Of a stretch of DNA of 5,061 nucleotides, positions 1 through 5,061 are shown piece by piece; within the stretch, counting starts at the first letter, position 1; each line of letters begins with the position of its first letter. A model generated the notes under the pieces. That model saw only the letters and a program-made list of their open reading frames with translations. It did not search any database and had not been told where the DNA came from. Source of the DNA: Calditrichota bacterium (GTDB lineage Bacteria; Calditrichota; Calditrichia; RBG-13-44-9; J075). The position numbers and the translations under genes were made by a program. Where the stretch lies: positions 1-5,061 of the forward strand of contig RFIL01000296.1 of the NCBI GenBank assembly GCA_003695285.1, in the 5' to 3' direction.

Positions 1-297
1 GTGGAAATTGAAGTTGTCGATTTGCGTTCTTTGATACCCTGGGATAAAGAAACGGTCCTGAACTCTGTTGCCAGAACCAATCGGGTGTTAGTGTTGCATG
101 AAGCTAATTTAACCGCAGGGGTCGGCGCCGAAATTGCCGCCACTATTTCCGAACATGCTTTTCAGCACCTGGATGCCCCGGTAATGCGGCTGGCTTCGCT
201 GGATACTCCGGTGCCTTTCAGTGCCTATCTGGAGCAACATGTCTACTTTCCAAAGGATCGATTGCCGGATAAAATCAGGGAACTCCTCAGATATTAA
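1..297 (+). CDS. 2-oxo acid dehydrogenase E1 component, beta (transketolase-like) C-terminal domain; 5' partial
   Basis: The 98 residues match the C-terminal domain of the E1 beta subunit of pyruvate/branched-chain 2-oxo acid dehydrogenases. Diagnostic stretches are EVVDLRSLIPWD (residues 4-15), VLVLHEA with GVGAEIAA after it (about 29-47), and LDAPVMRLASLDTPVPF (about 57-73), followed by a short C-terminal helix ending in RELLRY. In this family the domain binds the E2 core and helps form the E1 interface; the whole enzyme decarboxylates a 2-oxo acid with thiamine diphosphate and passes the acyl group to lipoyl-E2 in the cytoplasm. The reading frame is open from base 1. The GTG there is most likely an internal valine, because full beta subunits have over 300 residues and fused alpha-beta E1 proteins over 600. 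Whether this is a separate beta subunit or a fused E1, and whether the substrate is pyruvate or a branched-chain acid, cannot be told from this end. No clear terminator follows the TAA. Confidence 0.88.
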   Translation: MEIEVVDLRSLIPWDKETVLNSVARTNRVLVLHEANLTAGVGAEIAATISEHAFQHLDAPVMRLASLDTPVPFSAYLEQHVYFPKDRLPDKIRELLRY

Positions 298-316
298 TTT
301 GTAACGATCCAGCAAA

Positions 317-348
317 ACCACAGAGAATACAGAGAAAAGAGAATAAAA
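317..348. repeat. Degenerate ACAGAGAA-type short tandem repeat
   Basis: ACAGAGAA occurs at 320-327 and again at 329-336, followed by a third decayed unit GAGAATAAAA at 339-348, giving a period of about 9-10 bases. The leading ACCACAGAG resembles a short intergenic repeat family (ACCACAGAG...CACAGAG) that I recall from many environmental bacterial genomes. The repetition is seen directly; the family link is from memory and unverified. It begins 20 bases after the E1 stop codon and probably does not encode anything. Confidence 0.5.
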
Positions 349-426
349 GCTGACGACTCACGTCAAAATCCCCGGTATGGTAGATAGGGCTTAAATTGGG
401 TAATTAAATTGCAACTGTTCGGGTCC

Positions 427-460
427 TTTTTGACAGAGTTTACTGGAAAAGCAGGATTTA
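427..460. repeat. Degenerate GACAG-GATTTAC-AGGATT-type intergenic repeat
   Basis: The stretch reads TTTTTGACAGAGTTTACTGG followed by AAAAGCAGGATTTA. It looks like a mutated copy of the widespread short intergenic pattern built from GACAGGATTTACAGGATT-like units, with period 10-11 and G/C-poor linkers. Two or three imperfect units can be recognised (GACAGAGTTTA, CTGGAAAA, GCAGGATTTA). The resemblance is from memory and the copy is clearly degraded, so confidence is limited. Confidence 0.4.
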
Positions 461-502
461 AGTTTTTCTCTTCCGGACCATCAATATTCATCATCGGTAG
501 TT

Positions 503-745
503 CTATGAATCTGAAATAATTGCTTTAATTTTTTTCTTTGTATTCTCTACGGGCGAATAGTTAAAAGCATCTATTGTCTTCATAGAACGCAGAATCTCAC
601 CCCGAATTTTATTGCCTTTTATCTGAATCCGTTCTATATTGAATCCGCTAACAAATTGATGGAAACAACCATTTTCACTACCGTTATCGTTGTGTTCTAG
701 CAGAAAATACTCTCCATTCGTTGCTTGTTTGATTAAAATGGTCTG
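503..745 (-). pseudogene. Start-less 80-codon open frame, possible 3' remnant of an unknown gene
   Basis: On the - strand an open frame of 80 codons runs from just after an in-frame TAA (746-748) to a TAG (503-505). It has no ATG until codon 55, so it cannot be a complete gene of this length with a standard start. The translation is protein-like rather than low-complexity, for example NGEYFLLEHNDNGSENGC in the first third and IRGEILRSMKTIDAF later, with a lysine-rich tail KKKIKAIISDS. I do not recognise the family. The region is more AT-rich than the flanking genes. It may be the end of a decayed, possibly acquired, gene whose upstream part is interrupted, or a chance open frame. Confidence 0.3.
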
Positions 746-779
746 TTAACGTACAGATTTATTCAAGCGTCCATTCTTC

Positions 780-799
780 CATCCCGCAGAGGGGGGATG
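780..799. repeat. Small inverted repeat CATCCC / GGGATG
   Basis: CATCCC (780-785) pairs with GGGATG (794-799) across an eight-base loop, with two further A-T pairs possible beyond one mismatch (777-778 with 801-802). No T-run follows on the + strand, so it is not an intrinsic terminator. It lies about 60 bases before the operon start and could fold in the leader RNA. Function is unknown. Confidence 0.35.
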
Positions 800-802
800 A
801 AA

Positions 803-824
803 TGACTTACCTGTCAGTCACTGA
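803..824. promoter_or_regulatory. Overlapping dyads, candidate operator before the oxidoreductase operon
   Basis: Two symmetrical elements overlap here. TGACT (803-807) and AGTCA (816-820) form a dyad with an eight-base spacer, and TCAGT (814-818) with ACTGA (820-824) forms a nearly contiguous palindrome around C819. They end 34 bases upstream of the chosen start of the iron-sulfur subunit gene, a position typical for an operator or activator site. No regulator gene is in the window and the sites match no consensus I can name, so the role is inferred from symmetry and position only. Confidence 0.25.
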
Positions 825-846
825 TTCGATGTAAAACTTCAATTAC

Positions 847-850
847 AGGG
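847..850 (+). promoter_or_regulatory. Ribosome binding site deciding the start at 859
   Basis: AGGG at 847-850 is the only purine-rich Shine-Dalgarno-like site near the start. It lies eight bases before the ATG at 859 but only two before the in-frame ATG at 853, so initiation at 859 is favoured. The alternative adds only Met-Thr to the N-terminus. Confidence 0.5.
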
Positions 851-858
851 AAATGACC

Positions 859-1506
859 ATGTCTGAGAAGAAAAACAACAAGGTGAAAGGCATTACCCGC
901 CGGGATTTTTTGAAAGGACTTGGGAGTGGCGCCATCGGGTCAGCCATTTTGACCGGAGGCGGGTTGATTCCTGCAGAGTCAAAAGCTGAGTTATTGGGAC
1001 CCGGTGCGGAAAAAATTCACGGGACTCAAAAAATTGAATTACTCATCAACGGTAAAAAGGAACGATTAACCGTGGAGCCTCGCACTACCCTTCTGACCGC
1101 CATCCGCGACAAATTGCATTTAACCGGCACCAAAGAGGTCTGCGACCGGGGACAGTGTGGCGCCTGTACGGTGTTGATTGATGAAAAACCCATGCTCGCC
1201 TGTATGATGCTGGCTGTGGATGTTCGGGGAAAAGCCATCACAACTGTGGAAGGGTTAAGTGGCTCTGGAAAATTAACGCCGGTTCAGGAGGCGTTTGTGG
1301 AAAAGGATGCCTTAATGTGTGGGTTTTGCACTCCCGGTTTTGTCATGGCCGCCACAGCTTTGTTAAAAAAGAATCCTGACCCCTCCCTGGAAGAAATTAA
1401 ACAGGGATTAGCCGGGAATTTGTGTCGCTGTGGGACCTATCCCAAAGTATTTGAAGCCGTAAAAGCAGCGGCGGCAAAGATGCGAAAGGGGGTAGCCCAT
1501 GAGTAA
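859..1506 (+). CDS. Tat-exported [2Fe-2S] subunit of a xanthine dehydrogenase-family (PaoA-like) aldehyde oxidoreductase
   Basis: This 215-residue protein is the iron-sulfur electron-transfer subunit of a molybdenum hydroxylase. Residues 13-19 (TRRDFLK) are a twin-arginine motif, followed by a Gly/Ala-rich hydrophobic stretch (about 20-39) and a possible SKA cleavage site near residue 43, so it should be exported folded to the periplasm. The N-terminal plant-ferredoxin-like domain (about 57-130) has C95, C100, C103 and C115 in CDRGQCGACTVL...C, the ligands of one [2Fe-2S] cluster. The C-terminal helical domain (about 140-210) has C154 and C157 in CGFCTPG and C189 and C191 in NLCRCGTY, the ligands of the second cluster near the molybdenum site. 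All eight ligands are present. A Tat signal on this subunit is known from E. coli PaoA (YagT). The start at 859 is chosen by ribosome-site spacing. Its end overlaps the large-subunit gene by eight bases, implying translational coupling. Family assignment is firm; the PaoA-like label rests on the Tat signal and the FAD subunit. Confidence 0.95.
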   Translation: MSEKKNNKVKGITRRDFLKGLGSGAIGSAILTGGGLIPAESKAELLGPGAEKIHGTQKIELLINGKKERLTVEPRTTLLTAIRDKLHLTGTKEVCDRGQCGACTVLIDEKPMLACMMLAVDVRGKAITTVEGLSGSGKLTPVQEAFVEKDALMCGFCTPGFVMAATALLKKNPDPSLEEIKQGLAGNLCRCGTYPKVFEAVKAAAAKMRKGVAHE

Positions 1507-3610
1507 ATGGAAACCCTTAGAAAAGATGAAAATCCTGGGTAAAAAATATCCCCGCATTGACGGAGCGGAAAAGGTGACCGGTCGAGCGCGGTATACCTAC
1601 GATCAATTTAAAGAAGGGATGTTATATGGCGCCATTCTGGGCTCGCGCTATCCCGCGGCAAAAATCGTGAAGATTGATGATAGCATGGTCTGGTCGTTGC
1701 CGGGGGTTAAAGCAGTGCTGACGGATGTGCATCCCACCGGCAGGGTACGGTATGTGGGGGAAGAAATCGCGGCAGTAGCGGCCACCACCCCGGAAATTCT
1801 GGGGGAAGCGCTTCGATTGTTCAGGGTAGAATATGAAAAACTACCCTTTACCCTCTATCTGGAAGAAGCCATGAAGGATGAAGCACCCCGGGTATTTCCC
1901 AGGAGAAGTAATGTGAACAAACCCCGTATTCGGGAAGAGGGGAATGTTGAACAGGGGTTTGCTCAGGCAGAAGTAGTGCTCGAAGATACCTTCCGCACTC
2001 AGGTGCAAATTCAAACACCACTGGAATCTCATGGTAGCATGGTTTACTGGGATGGTGATGAATTAATTATTTATGATTCCACCCAGGCTGTTCATGGGGT
2101 TCGGGAAGGGATCGCCAAAATGCTCGACATGCCGCTCCATAAAGTGCGGGTCATCTGTCACCACATGGGCGGCGGTTTCGGTTCTAAACTTCAACCGGGG
2201 ATTTATACGGTGATTGCAGCCCGCCTGGCGAAACAGGCCAATGCACCGGTACGGTTGATGCTGGATCGCCAACTGGAATTTCTAACCACCGGAAATCGCC
2301 CGGATAGCCTCTCCAGAATCAAGATGGGGGCGAAACGAGATGGGACCATCACCGCATTTTTTGCTAAAACCTATGGTACAGCGGGAATTGGCAACGGCGC
2401 CGGAGTTCGTTTACCGATTGTCTATTCCATCCCCAATGTCAGACATGAGCATCATGATGTATATACCAATGCCGGTGCTGCCCGTCCTTTTCGAGCACCG
2501 GGATGCCCGCAAGCTTCTTTTGCAATGGAGCAAATGATGGATGAGATGGCGGAAAAATTGGGGATGGATCCTCTTCAGTTTCGATTAAAGAATGACAGCA
2601 ACCCCACCCGCCAGAAGGAGTGGATGATCGGCGCCGAACGGTTTGGATGGCATCGGCGGAAAGTCACCCCTGCTTCTGATCCGGGACCCATTAAGCGAGG
2701 CATGGGGTTGGGTGCCAGCATCTGGTGGCCCGGTGGTCGCGGTACAAAAGCCTCGATGAAAATTTACTCCGATGGCAGCGTAGAAGTGTTTTGCGGAACC
2801 CAGGATCTGGGAACCGGAACCCGCACCCATATTGCCGCCGTGGCAGCAGAAGAATTGGGGTTGGAACTGAAACAGATCAAAGTTCACATTGGGGATTCCA
2901 ATTATCCGCGTTCCGGAGCCTCAGGGGGGAGTACTACCTCTCCTTCAGTAGCTCCAGCTATAAAAAACACGGCGGAAAAAGCCAGGCAGGAACTGGGTAA
3001 GATACTGGCTGAACACTGGAACGTTTCCCCGGAGGCCATTATCTTCTCTGATGGATACGTCATAGCCAGCGGGGAAGCTAAACAGCGTCTGAGCTGGAAA
3101 GAGGCCTGCGGATTGCTGGAAACGGACGTTCTGGAAGTTCATGGAGAATGGAGTGAAGGGTTGTCATCCTCAGGAGTTGCCGGATGTCAGTTTGCGGAGG
3201 TTGAAGTGGATACAGATACCGGTAAAATCCGAGTGTTGCGAATAGTCGCGGTAGCAGATTGTGGGTTAATTCTGGATCGACTGACGACTGAAAGTCAGGT
3301 CAATGGCGGAATCATTCAGGGAATCAGCTATGCGCTATTTGAAGAACGATTATTTGATCCTCAGACCGGTGCGATGGTGAATCCAAACTTTGAAACCTAT
3401 AAGATCGTCGGGACCATGGAGACCCCGGAAATTGAAGTAATTCTTTTTGATGAACCGGAACGAGGGGTCATCGGGATCGGGGAACCTCCCACCATACCGA
3501 CCTCCGGAGCCATTGCCAATGCGGTCTATAATGCCATCGGGGTAAGAATCAAGAGCTTACCCATGACCCCGGATAAGGTGTTACAGGCATTAGCAAACCA
3601 GAAAGCATAA
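1499..3610 (+). CDS. Molybdopterin-binding catalytic subunit of a xanthine dehydrogenase-family (PaoC-like) aldehyde oxidoreductase
   Basis: The 703-residue protein is the catalytic subunit that would hydroxylate its substrate, probably an aldehyde, at a molybdenum centre with water as oxygen source. The N-terminal 'hammerhead' domain (about 15-125) contains RIDGAEKVTGRARYTYD and RYVGEEIAAVAA. The molybdopterin-binding part (about 145-690) shows GGGFGSK (224-230), PFRAPG (330-335), GTQDLGTGTRTHIAAVAAEE (433-452), SGGSTT (475-480) and VNGGIIQG (601-608). GIGEPP (659-664) supplies the likely catalytic glutamate E662, at the position of the conserved Glu of the family. It is close in length to E. 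coli PaoC and much shorter than fused eukaryotic enzymes, and looks intact. There is no signal peptide, so export would be as a passenger of the Tat-bearing small subunit. A strong ribosome site (AAAGGGGG, 1485-1492) sits six bases before the ATG inside the upstream gene. The residue after RAPG is cysteine (C336), a position I recall as variable. Xanthine, nicotinate or other N-heterocycle substrates are not excluded. Confidence 0.94.
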   Translation: MSKWKPLEKMKILGKKYPRIDGAEKVTGRARYTYDQFKEGMLYGAILGSRYPAAKIVKIDDSMVWSLPGVKAVLTDVHPTGRVRYVGEEIAAVAATTPEILGEALRLFRVEYEKLPFTLYLEEAMKDEAPRVFPRRSNVNKPRIREEGNVEQGFAQAEVVLEDTFRTQVQIQTPLESHGSMVYWDGDELIIYDSTQAVHGVREGIAKMLDMPLHKVRVICHHMGGGFGSKLQPGIYTVIAARLAKQANAPVRLMLDRQLEFLTTGNRPDSLSRIKMGAKRDGTITAFFAKTYGTAGIGNGAGVRLPIVYSIPNVRHEHHDVYTNAGAARPFRAPGCPQASFAMEQMMDEMAEKLGMDPLQFRLKNDSNPTRQKEWMIGAERFGWHRRKVTPASDPGPIKRGMGLGASIWWPGGRGTKASMKIYSDGSVEVFCGTQDLGTGTRTHIAAVAAEELGLELKQIKVHIGDSNYPRSGASGGSTTSPSVAPAIKNTAEKARQELGKILAEHWNVSPEAIIFSDGYVIASGEAKQRLSWKEACGLLETDVLEVHGEWSEGLSSSGVAGCQFAEVEVDTDTGKIRVLRIVAVADCGLILDRLTTESQVNGGIIQGISYALFEERLFDPQTGAMVNPNFETYKIVGTMETPEIEVILFDEPERGVIGIGEPPTIPTSGAIANAVYNAIGVRIKSLPMTPDKVLQALANQKA

Positions 3611-3620
3611 AGGAGTTCAC

Positions 3621-4601
3621 ATGTATAATTTTGAATACCTTAATCCCACTTCTCTGGAGGAAGTAAGCGAAGTTCTGGCACATAGTGATGGAGAAACGGT
3701 GTTGTTAGCTGGAGGAACGGATTTGCTGGATCGGTTAAAGGAGCATTTGCTCCGTCCCCGGCAGGTGGTGAATCTGAAAAACGTCCGGGAACTCTATACG
3801 ATAGAGCGAAACGAGGGGTTGACCATTGGGGCACTGGTTACCATTGCCGACCTTGCTGCAGATGCTTATATACAGGAAAACTATCCGGCGCTCTCGCAGG
3901 CAGCCCGCAGTATCGCCACCCCACAAATCAGGAATATGGGTACCGTGGGAGGAAATCTTGCCCAACGGCCACGGTGCTGGTACTTTCGGGGAGTGGAGTA
4001 TCGCTGTTTGAAAAAAGGTGGGCGTAAATGTTACGCGGTGGAAGGACTGAATAAGTATCATGCCATCATGGGGGGAGGCCCCTGTTATATTGTTCACCCC
4101 TCCGACCTGGCTCCGGTTTTGATTGCCTATGGTGCACGGGTAACGATCAGCGGTGCGAATGGAACCCGTGAAATACCACTGGAGCAATTCTTTCAACTTC
4201 CGGCAAAAGATCTCAAGAAGGAAAATGTGTTAAATGAAAACGAGATGATTACCCGGATCACATTGCCACCGCAACCGGAAAATACCTATTCCCTTTATCT
4301 GAAATTCAAGGAATTGGAATCCCATGATTTTGCAGTCGTCAGTGTTGCCGTGGTGCTTCATACCCGGAAGAAACGGATTACAGACGCCTCTCTGGTCCTG
4401 GGAGGTGTTGCACCCATTCCCTGGAAAATTCCCGAAGCCGGGGCGTTGCTAAAGGGTAAGGAGTTAACCGAACCGGCGATTCAGGCGGTGGCAGAACAAT
4501 CGGTTAAGGGCAGTGATCCTTTACCACAGAACGGATATAAGGTCCATCTAACCCGAAATCTGGTACGCCGGGCATTAACTGAAATCCAACAACAACTGTA
4601 G
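3621..4601 (+). CDS. FAD-binding subunit with extra [4Fe-4S] cysteines (PaoB-like)
   Basis: This 326-residue protein is the flavin subunit that would take electrons from the [2Fe-2S] subunit and pass them to an external acceptor. The FAD-binding domain (about 1-205) has the two usual contact loops, LLAGGTDLLDRLK (28-40) and ATPQIRNMGTVGGNLAQ (99-115), and HPSDLAPVLIAYGA (159-172). Between them lies a cysteine-bearing insert: C119, C129, C137 and C155 (spacing C-x9-C-x7-C-x17-C), with KYHAIMGGG before the last one. Four cysteines here are the hallmark of FAD subunits carrying an additional [4Fe-4S] cluster, as in E. coli PaoB; 4-hydroxybenzoyl-CoA reductase also has an extra cluster in its FAD subunit. 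The C-terminal 'CO dehydrogenase flavoprotein' domain covers about 212-326. AAGGAG (3610-3615), overlapping the previous stop codon, is a good ribosome site five bases before the ATG. There is no signal peptide, consistent with co-export with the Tat-bearing subunit. Confidence 0.93.
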   Translation: MYNFEYLNPTSLEEVSEVLAHSDGETVLLAGGTDLLDRLKEHLLRPRQVVNLKNVRELYTIERNEGLTIGALVTIADLAADAYIQENYPALSQAARSIATPQIRNMGTVGGNLAQRPRCWYFRGVEYRCLKKGGRKCYAVEGLNKYHAIMGGGPCYIVHPSDLAPVLIAYGARVTISGANGTREIPLEQFFQLPAKDLKKENVLNENEMITRITLPPQPENTYSLYLKFKELESHDFAVVSVAVVLHTRKKRITDASLVLGGVAPIPWKIPEAGALLKGKELTEPAIQAVAEQSVKGSDPLPQNGYKVHLTRNLVRRALTEIQQQL

Positions 4602-4604
4602 AGC

Positions 4605-4612
4605 AGGTGAGG
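4605..4612 (+). promoter_or_regulatory. Ribosome binding site deciding the start at 4619
   Basis: AGGTGAGG at 4605-4612 resembles a Shine-Dalgarno sequence and lies six bases before the ATG at 4619. The alternative GTG at 4607 lies inside this site and would have little ribosome-binding sequence of its own, so the ATG start is preferred. Confidence 0.55.
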
Positions 4613-4618
4613 TGCATC

Positions 4619-4900
4619 ATGACCTATCTAAAGAACCCTGATCATCCGGAACTCCCCCTTTGTAAACACATGAGGACGAAAGCCAGTTATGTTCCGGATT
4701 TAAAGAATGAGCACTACATGAAAATATTTCACCCCTACAGTCCCTGTTTTTGTTTGAAAACTCTGCGTAGCATCGGACCGGATGATGATGTGGTCTGCGC
4801 AGCAGAATGTACGCCGGAACGCATGTGTTTTGAACCGCTCTTTACCCATCTCCTTACCGAGCAAGGTTCGCAGGAAAAAAAAGATAGCTCCGATGCTTAG
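4619..4900 (+). CDS. Small cysteine-rich protein of unknown function, fourth gene of the oxidoreductase operon
   Basis: A 93-residue protein that I do not recognise by name. It has six cysteines: C15 in LCKHMRTK, C43 and C45 in SPCFCLKT, then C60, C64 and C70 in VCAAECTPERMCFE. It also has histidines at 9, 17, 32 and 38. The pattern, with no hydrophobic segment and no signal peptide, suggests a small metal-binding or zinc-ribbon-like cytoplasmic protein; an Fe-S cluster is also possible. The tail from about residue 81 is hydrophilic and probably disordered. It starts 17 bases after the FAD-subunit stop, with a good ribosome site, so it is very likely co-transcribed with the oxidoreductase. 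Position suggests an accessory role such as cluster or cofactor assembly, but it does not resemble XdhC/PaoD, which is much larger. Its 3' end overlaps the terminator of the converging gene. That it is a real gene is likely; its function is unknown. Confidence 0.75.
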   Translation: MTYLKNPDHPELPLCKHMRTKASYVPDLKNEHYMKIFHPYSPCFCLKTLRSIGPDDDVVCAAECTPERMCFEPLFTHLLTEQGSQEKKDSSDA

Positions 4901-4904
4901 CTAT
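4875..4904 (-). terminator. Intrinsic terminator of the converging - strand gene
   Basis: Read on the - strand, ATAGCT (4904-4899), a nine-base loop and AGCTAT (4889-4884) form a six-pair stem. One C follows, then eight consecutive T (4882-4875). It begins three bases after the stop codon of the - strand gene. The stem is short and has only two G-C pairs, but the unbroken T-run and position are convincing. On the + strand no T-run follows, so it would work in one direction only. It overlaps the last codons of the cysteine-rich + strand gene. Confidence 0.6.
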
Positions 4905-4907
4905 GGT

Positions 4908-5061
4908 TCAGGGCCATTGAATTTCGCCAGTCAGTAAATTCAGGGTGAAGGTCTTACCACTATCGGTCAGAGTGACGGTAACAGTGGCATTGCCGTCAAA
5001 GACGACCAGGTAAGGAATATTGATGTTTTTGGTCACATCATCGGTGGTAATGGTACCGGCA
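4908..5061 (-). CDS. C-terminal end of a probable secreted beta-rich protein; 5' partial
   Basis: On the - strand the frame is open from the window edge to a TGA at 4908-4910, giving the last 50 residues of a protein. The sequence is rich in Thr, Val and Asp/Asn with alternating hydrophobic residues, such as INIPYLVVFDGNATVTVTLT and KTFTLNLLTGEIQWP at the end. This is typical of beta-sandwich domains in extracellular or surface proteins. It has no domain signature I can name and no cysteines. Good codon structure and a terminator directly behind the stop support it as a real gene. It converges on the oxidoreductase operon with only seven bases between stop codons, so it belongs to a separate transcription unit. 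Confidence 0.65.
   Translation of the reverse strand, partial: AGTITTDDVTKNINIPYLVVFDGNATVTVTLTDSGKTFTLNLLTGEIQWP

Larger units (their letters stand above)
298..858. other. Long intergenic gap with repeats and probable decayed sequence
   Basis: No intact, convincing gene is visible on either strand. The left part carries two short degenerate repeat tracts (about 317-348 and 427-460). The middle part is AT-rich: bases 541-720 contain 67 G or C out of 180 by my count, against 35 of 60 in the coding stretch 1141-1200. It holds a start-less open frame on the - strand (503-745). The right part (780-824) has several small dyads that could belong to the control region of the downstream operon. I saw no tRNA, rRNA or recognisable riboswitch here. 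Confidence 0.7.

Noticed and set aside
1..3. GTG at base 1 as a true start codon
   Set aside because: The encoded domain is only the C-terminal third or less of known E1 proteins, and the frame is open to the window edge, so this is an internal valine.
317..348. CRISPR array or phage attachment site
   Set aside because: Units are about 9-10 bases, imperfect and without spacers, and there is no integrase or tRNA nearby.
351..365. Inverted repeat TGACG-ACTCA-CGTCA
   Set aside because: The stem has only five pairs. A loose T-rich stretch follows only on the - strand, where no solid gene is present, so it is not supported as a terminator.
363..494. 43-residue ATG-started open frame on the - strand
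   Set aside because: Part of it is the translation of the degenerate repeat at 427-460, it shows no recognisable protein features, and it lies in low-GC decayed sequence.
729..757. Possible sigma-70 promoter, TTGATT and TACAGA with a 17-base spacer
   Set aside because: The -10 hexamer matches only three of six consensus positions, and such matches are expected by chance in AT-rich sequence.
2585..2887. 100-codon open frame on the - strand
   Set aside because: It is a shadow of the molybdopterin subunit gene, which carries unmistakable motifs in this interval.
3735..4196. 153-codon open frame on the - strand
   Set aside because: It lies entirely opposite the FAD subunit gene, whose family motifs are clear; it is a complementary-strand shadow.
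4607..4618. GTG start extending the cysteine-rich protein by four residues
   Set aside because: The GTG overlaps the best ribosome site, which is well spaced for the ATG at 4619.

Overview
The window holds the tail of one central-metabolism gene, a 561-base gap rich in repeats and possible gene remnants, a compact four-gene operon on the + strand, and the end of a convergent - strand gene. The operon (859-4900) encodes the three subunits of a molybdenum hydroxylase of the xanthine dehydrogenase/aldehyde oxidase family plus a small cysteine-rich protein. The iron-sulfur subunit begins with a twin-arginine signal, and the FAD subunit has four extra cysteines placed like the additional [4Fe-4S] cluster of E. 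coli PaoB (YagS). Together these point to a periplasmic, PaoABC-like aldehyde oxidoreductase rather than a cytoplasmic xanthine dehydrogenase. The exact substrate cannot be read from the sequence.

Layout: 1-297 is the C-terminal part of a transketolase-like E1 beta domain of a 2-oxo acid dehydrogenase, cut by the window edge. 298-858 has no convincing intact gene. It contains short degenerate repeats of two kinds (about 317-348 and 427-460), an AT-rich open frame without a start codon on the - strand (503-745), and a cluster of dyad symmetries (780-824) just before the operon. 859-1506, 1499-3610 and 3621-4601 are the [2Fe-2S], molybdopterin and FAD subunits. 4619-4900 is the cysteine-rich protein. 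4908-5061 on the - strand is the end of a probable secreted beta-rich protein, whose intrinsic terminator lies inside the 3' end of the cysteine-rich gene.

Proposed working model: electrons from aldehyde-type oxidation at the molybdenum centre of the large subunit pass through the two [2Fe-2S] clusters of the small subunit, then via the [4Fe-4S] cluster to FAD. Only the small subunit carries an export signal, so the folded complex would be exported as a unit. No cofactor-insertion chaperone (XdhC/PaoD) or molybdopterin cytidylyltransferase (MocA type) lies in the window.

The organism is probably a Gram-negative bacterium of moderate GC. The E1 tail, the Tat-dependent enzyme and the intergenic repeat types would suit an uncultured Bacteroidota/Calditrichota-like or deltaproteobacterial-like lineage, but this is a weak inference. 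I found no clearly new system; the fourth, cysteine-rich gene is the least explained part of the operon.
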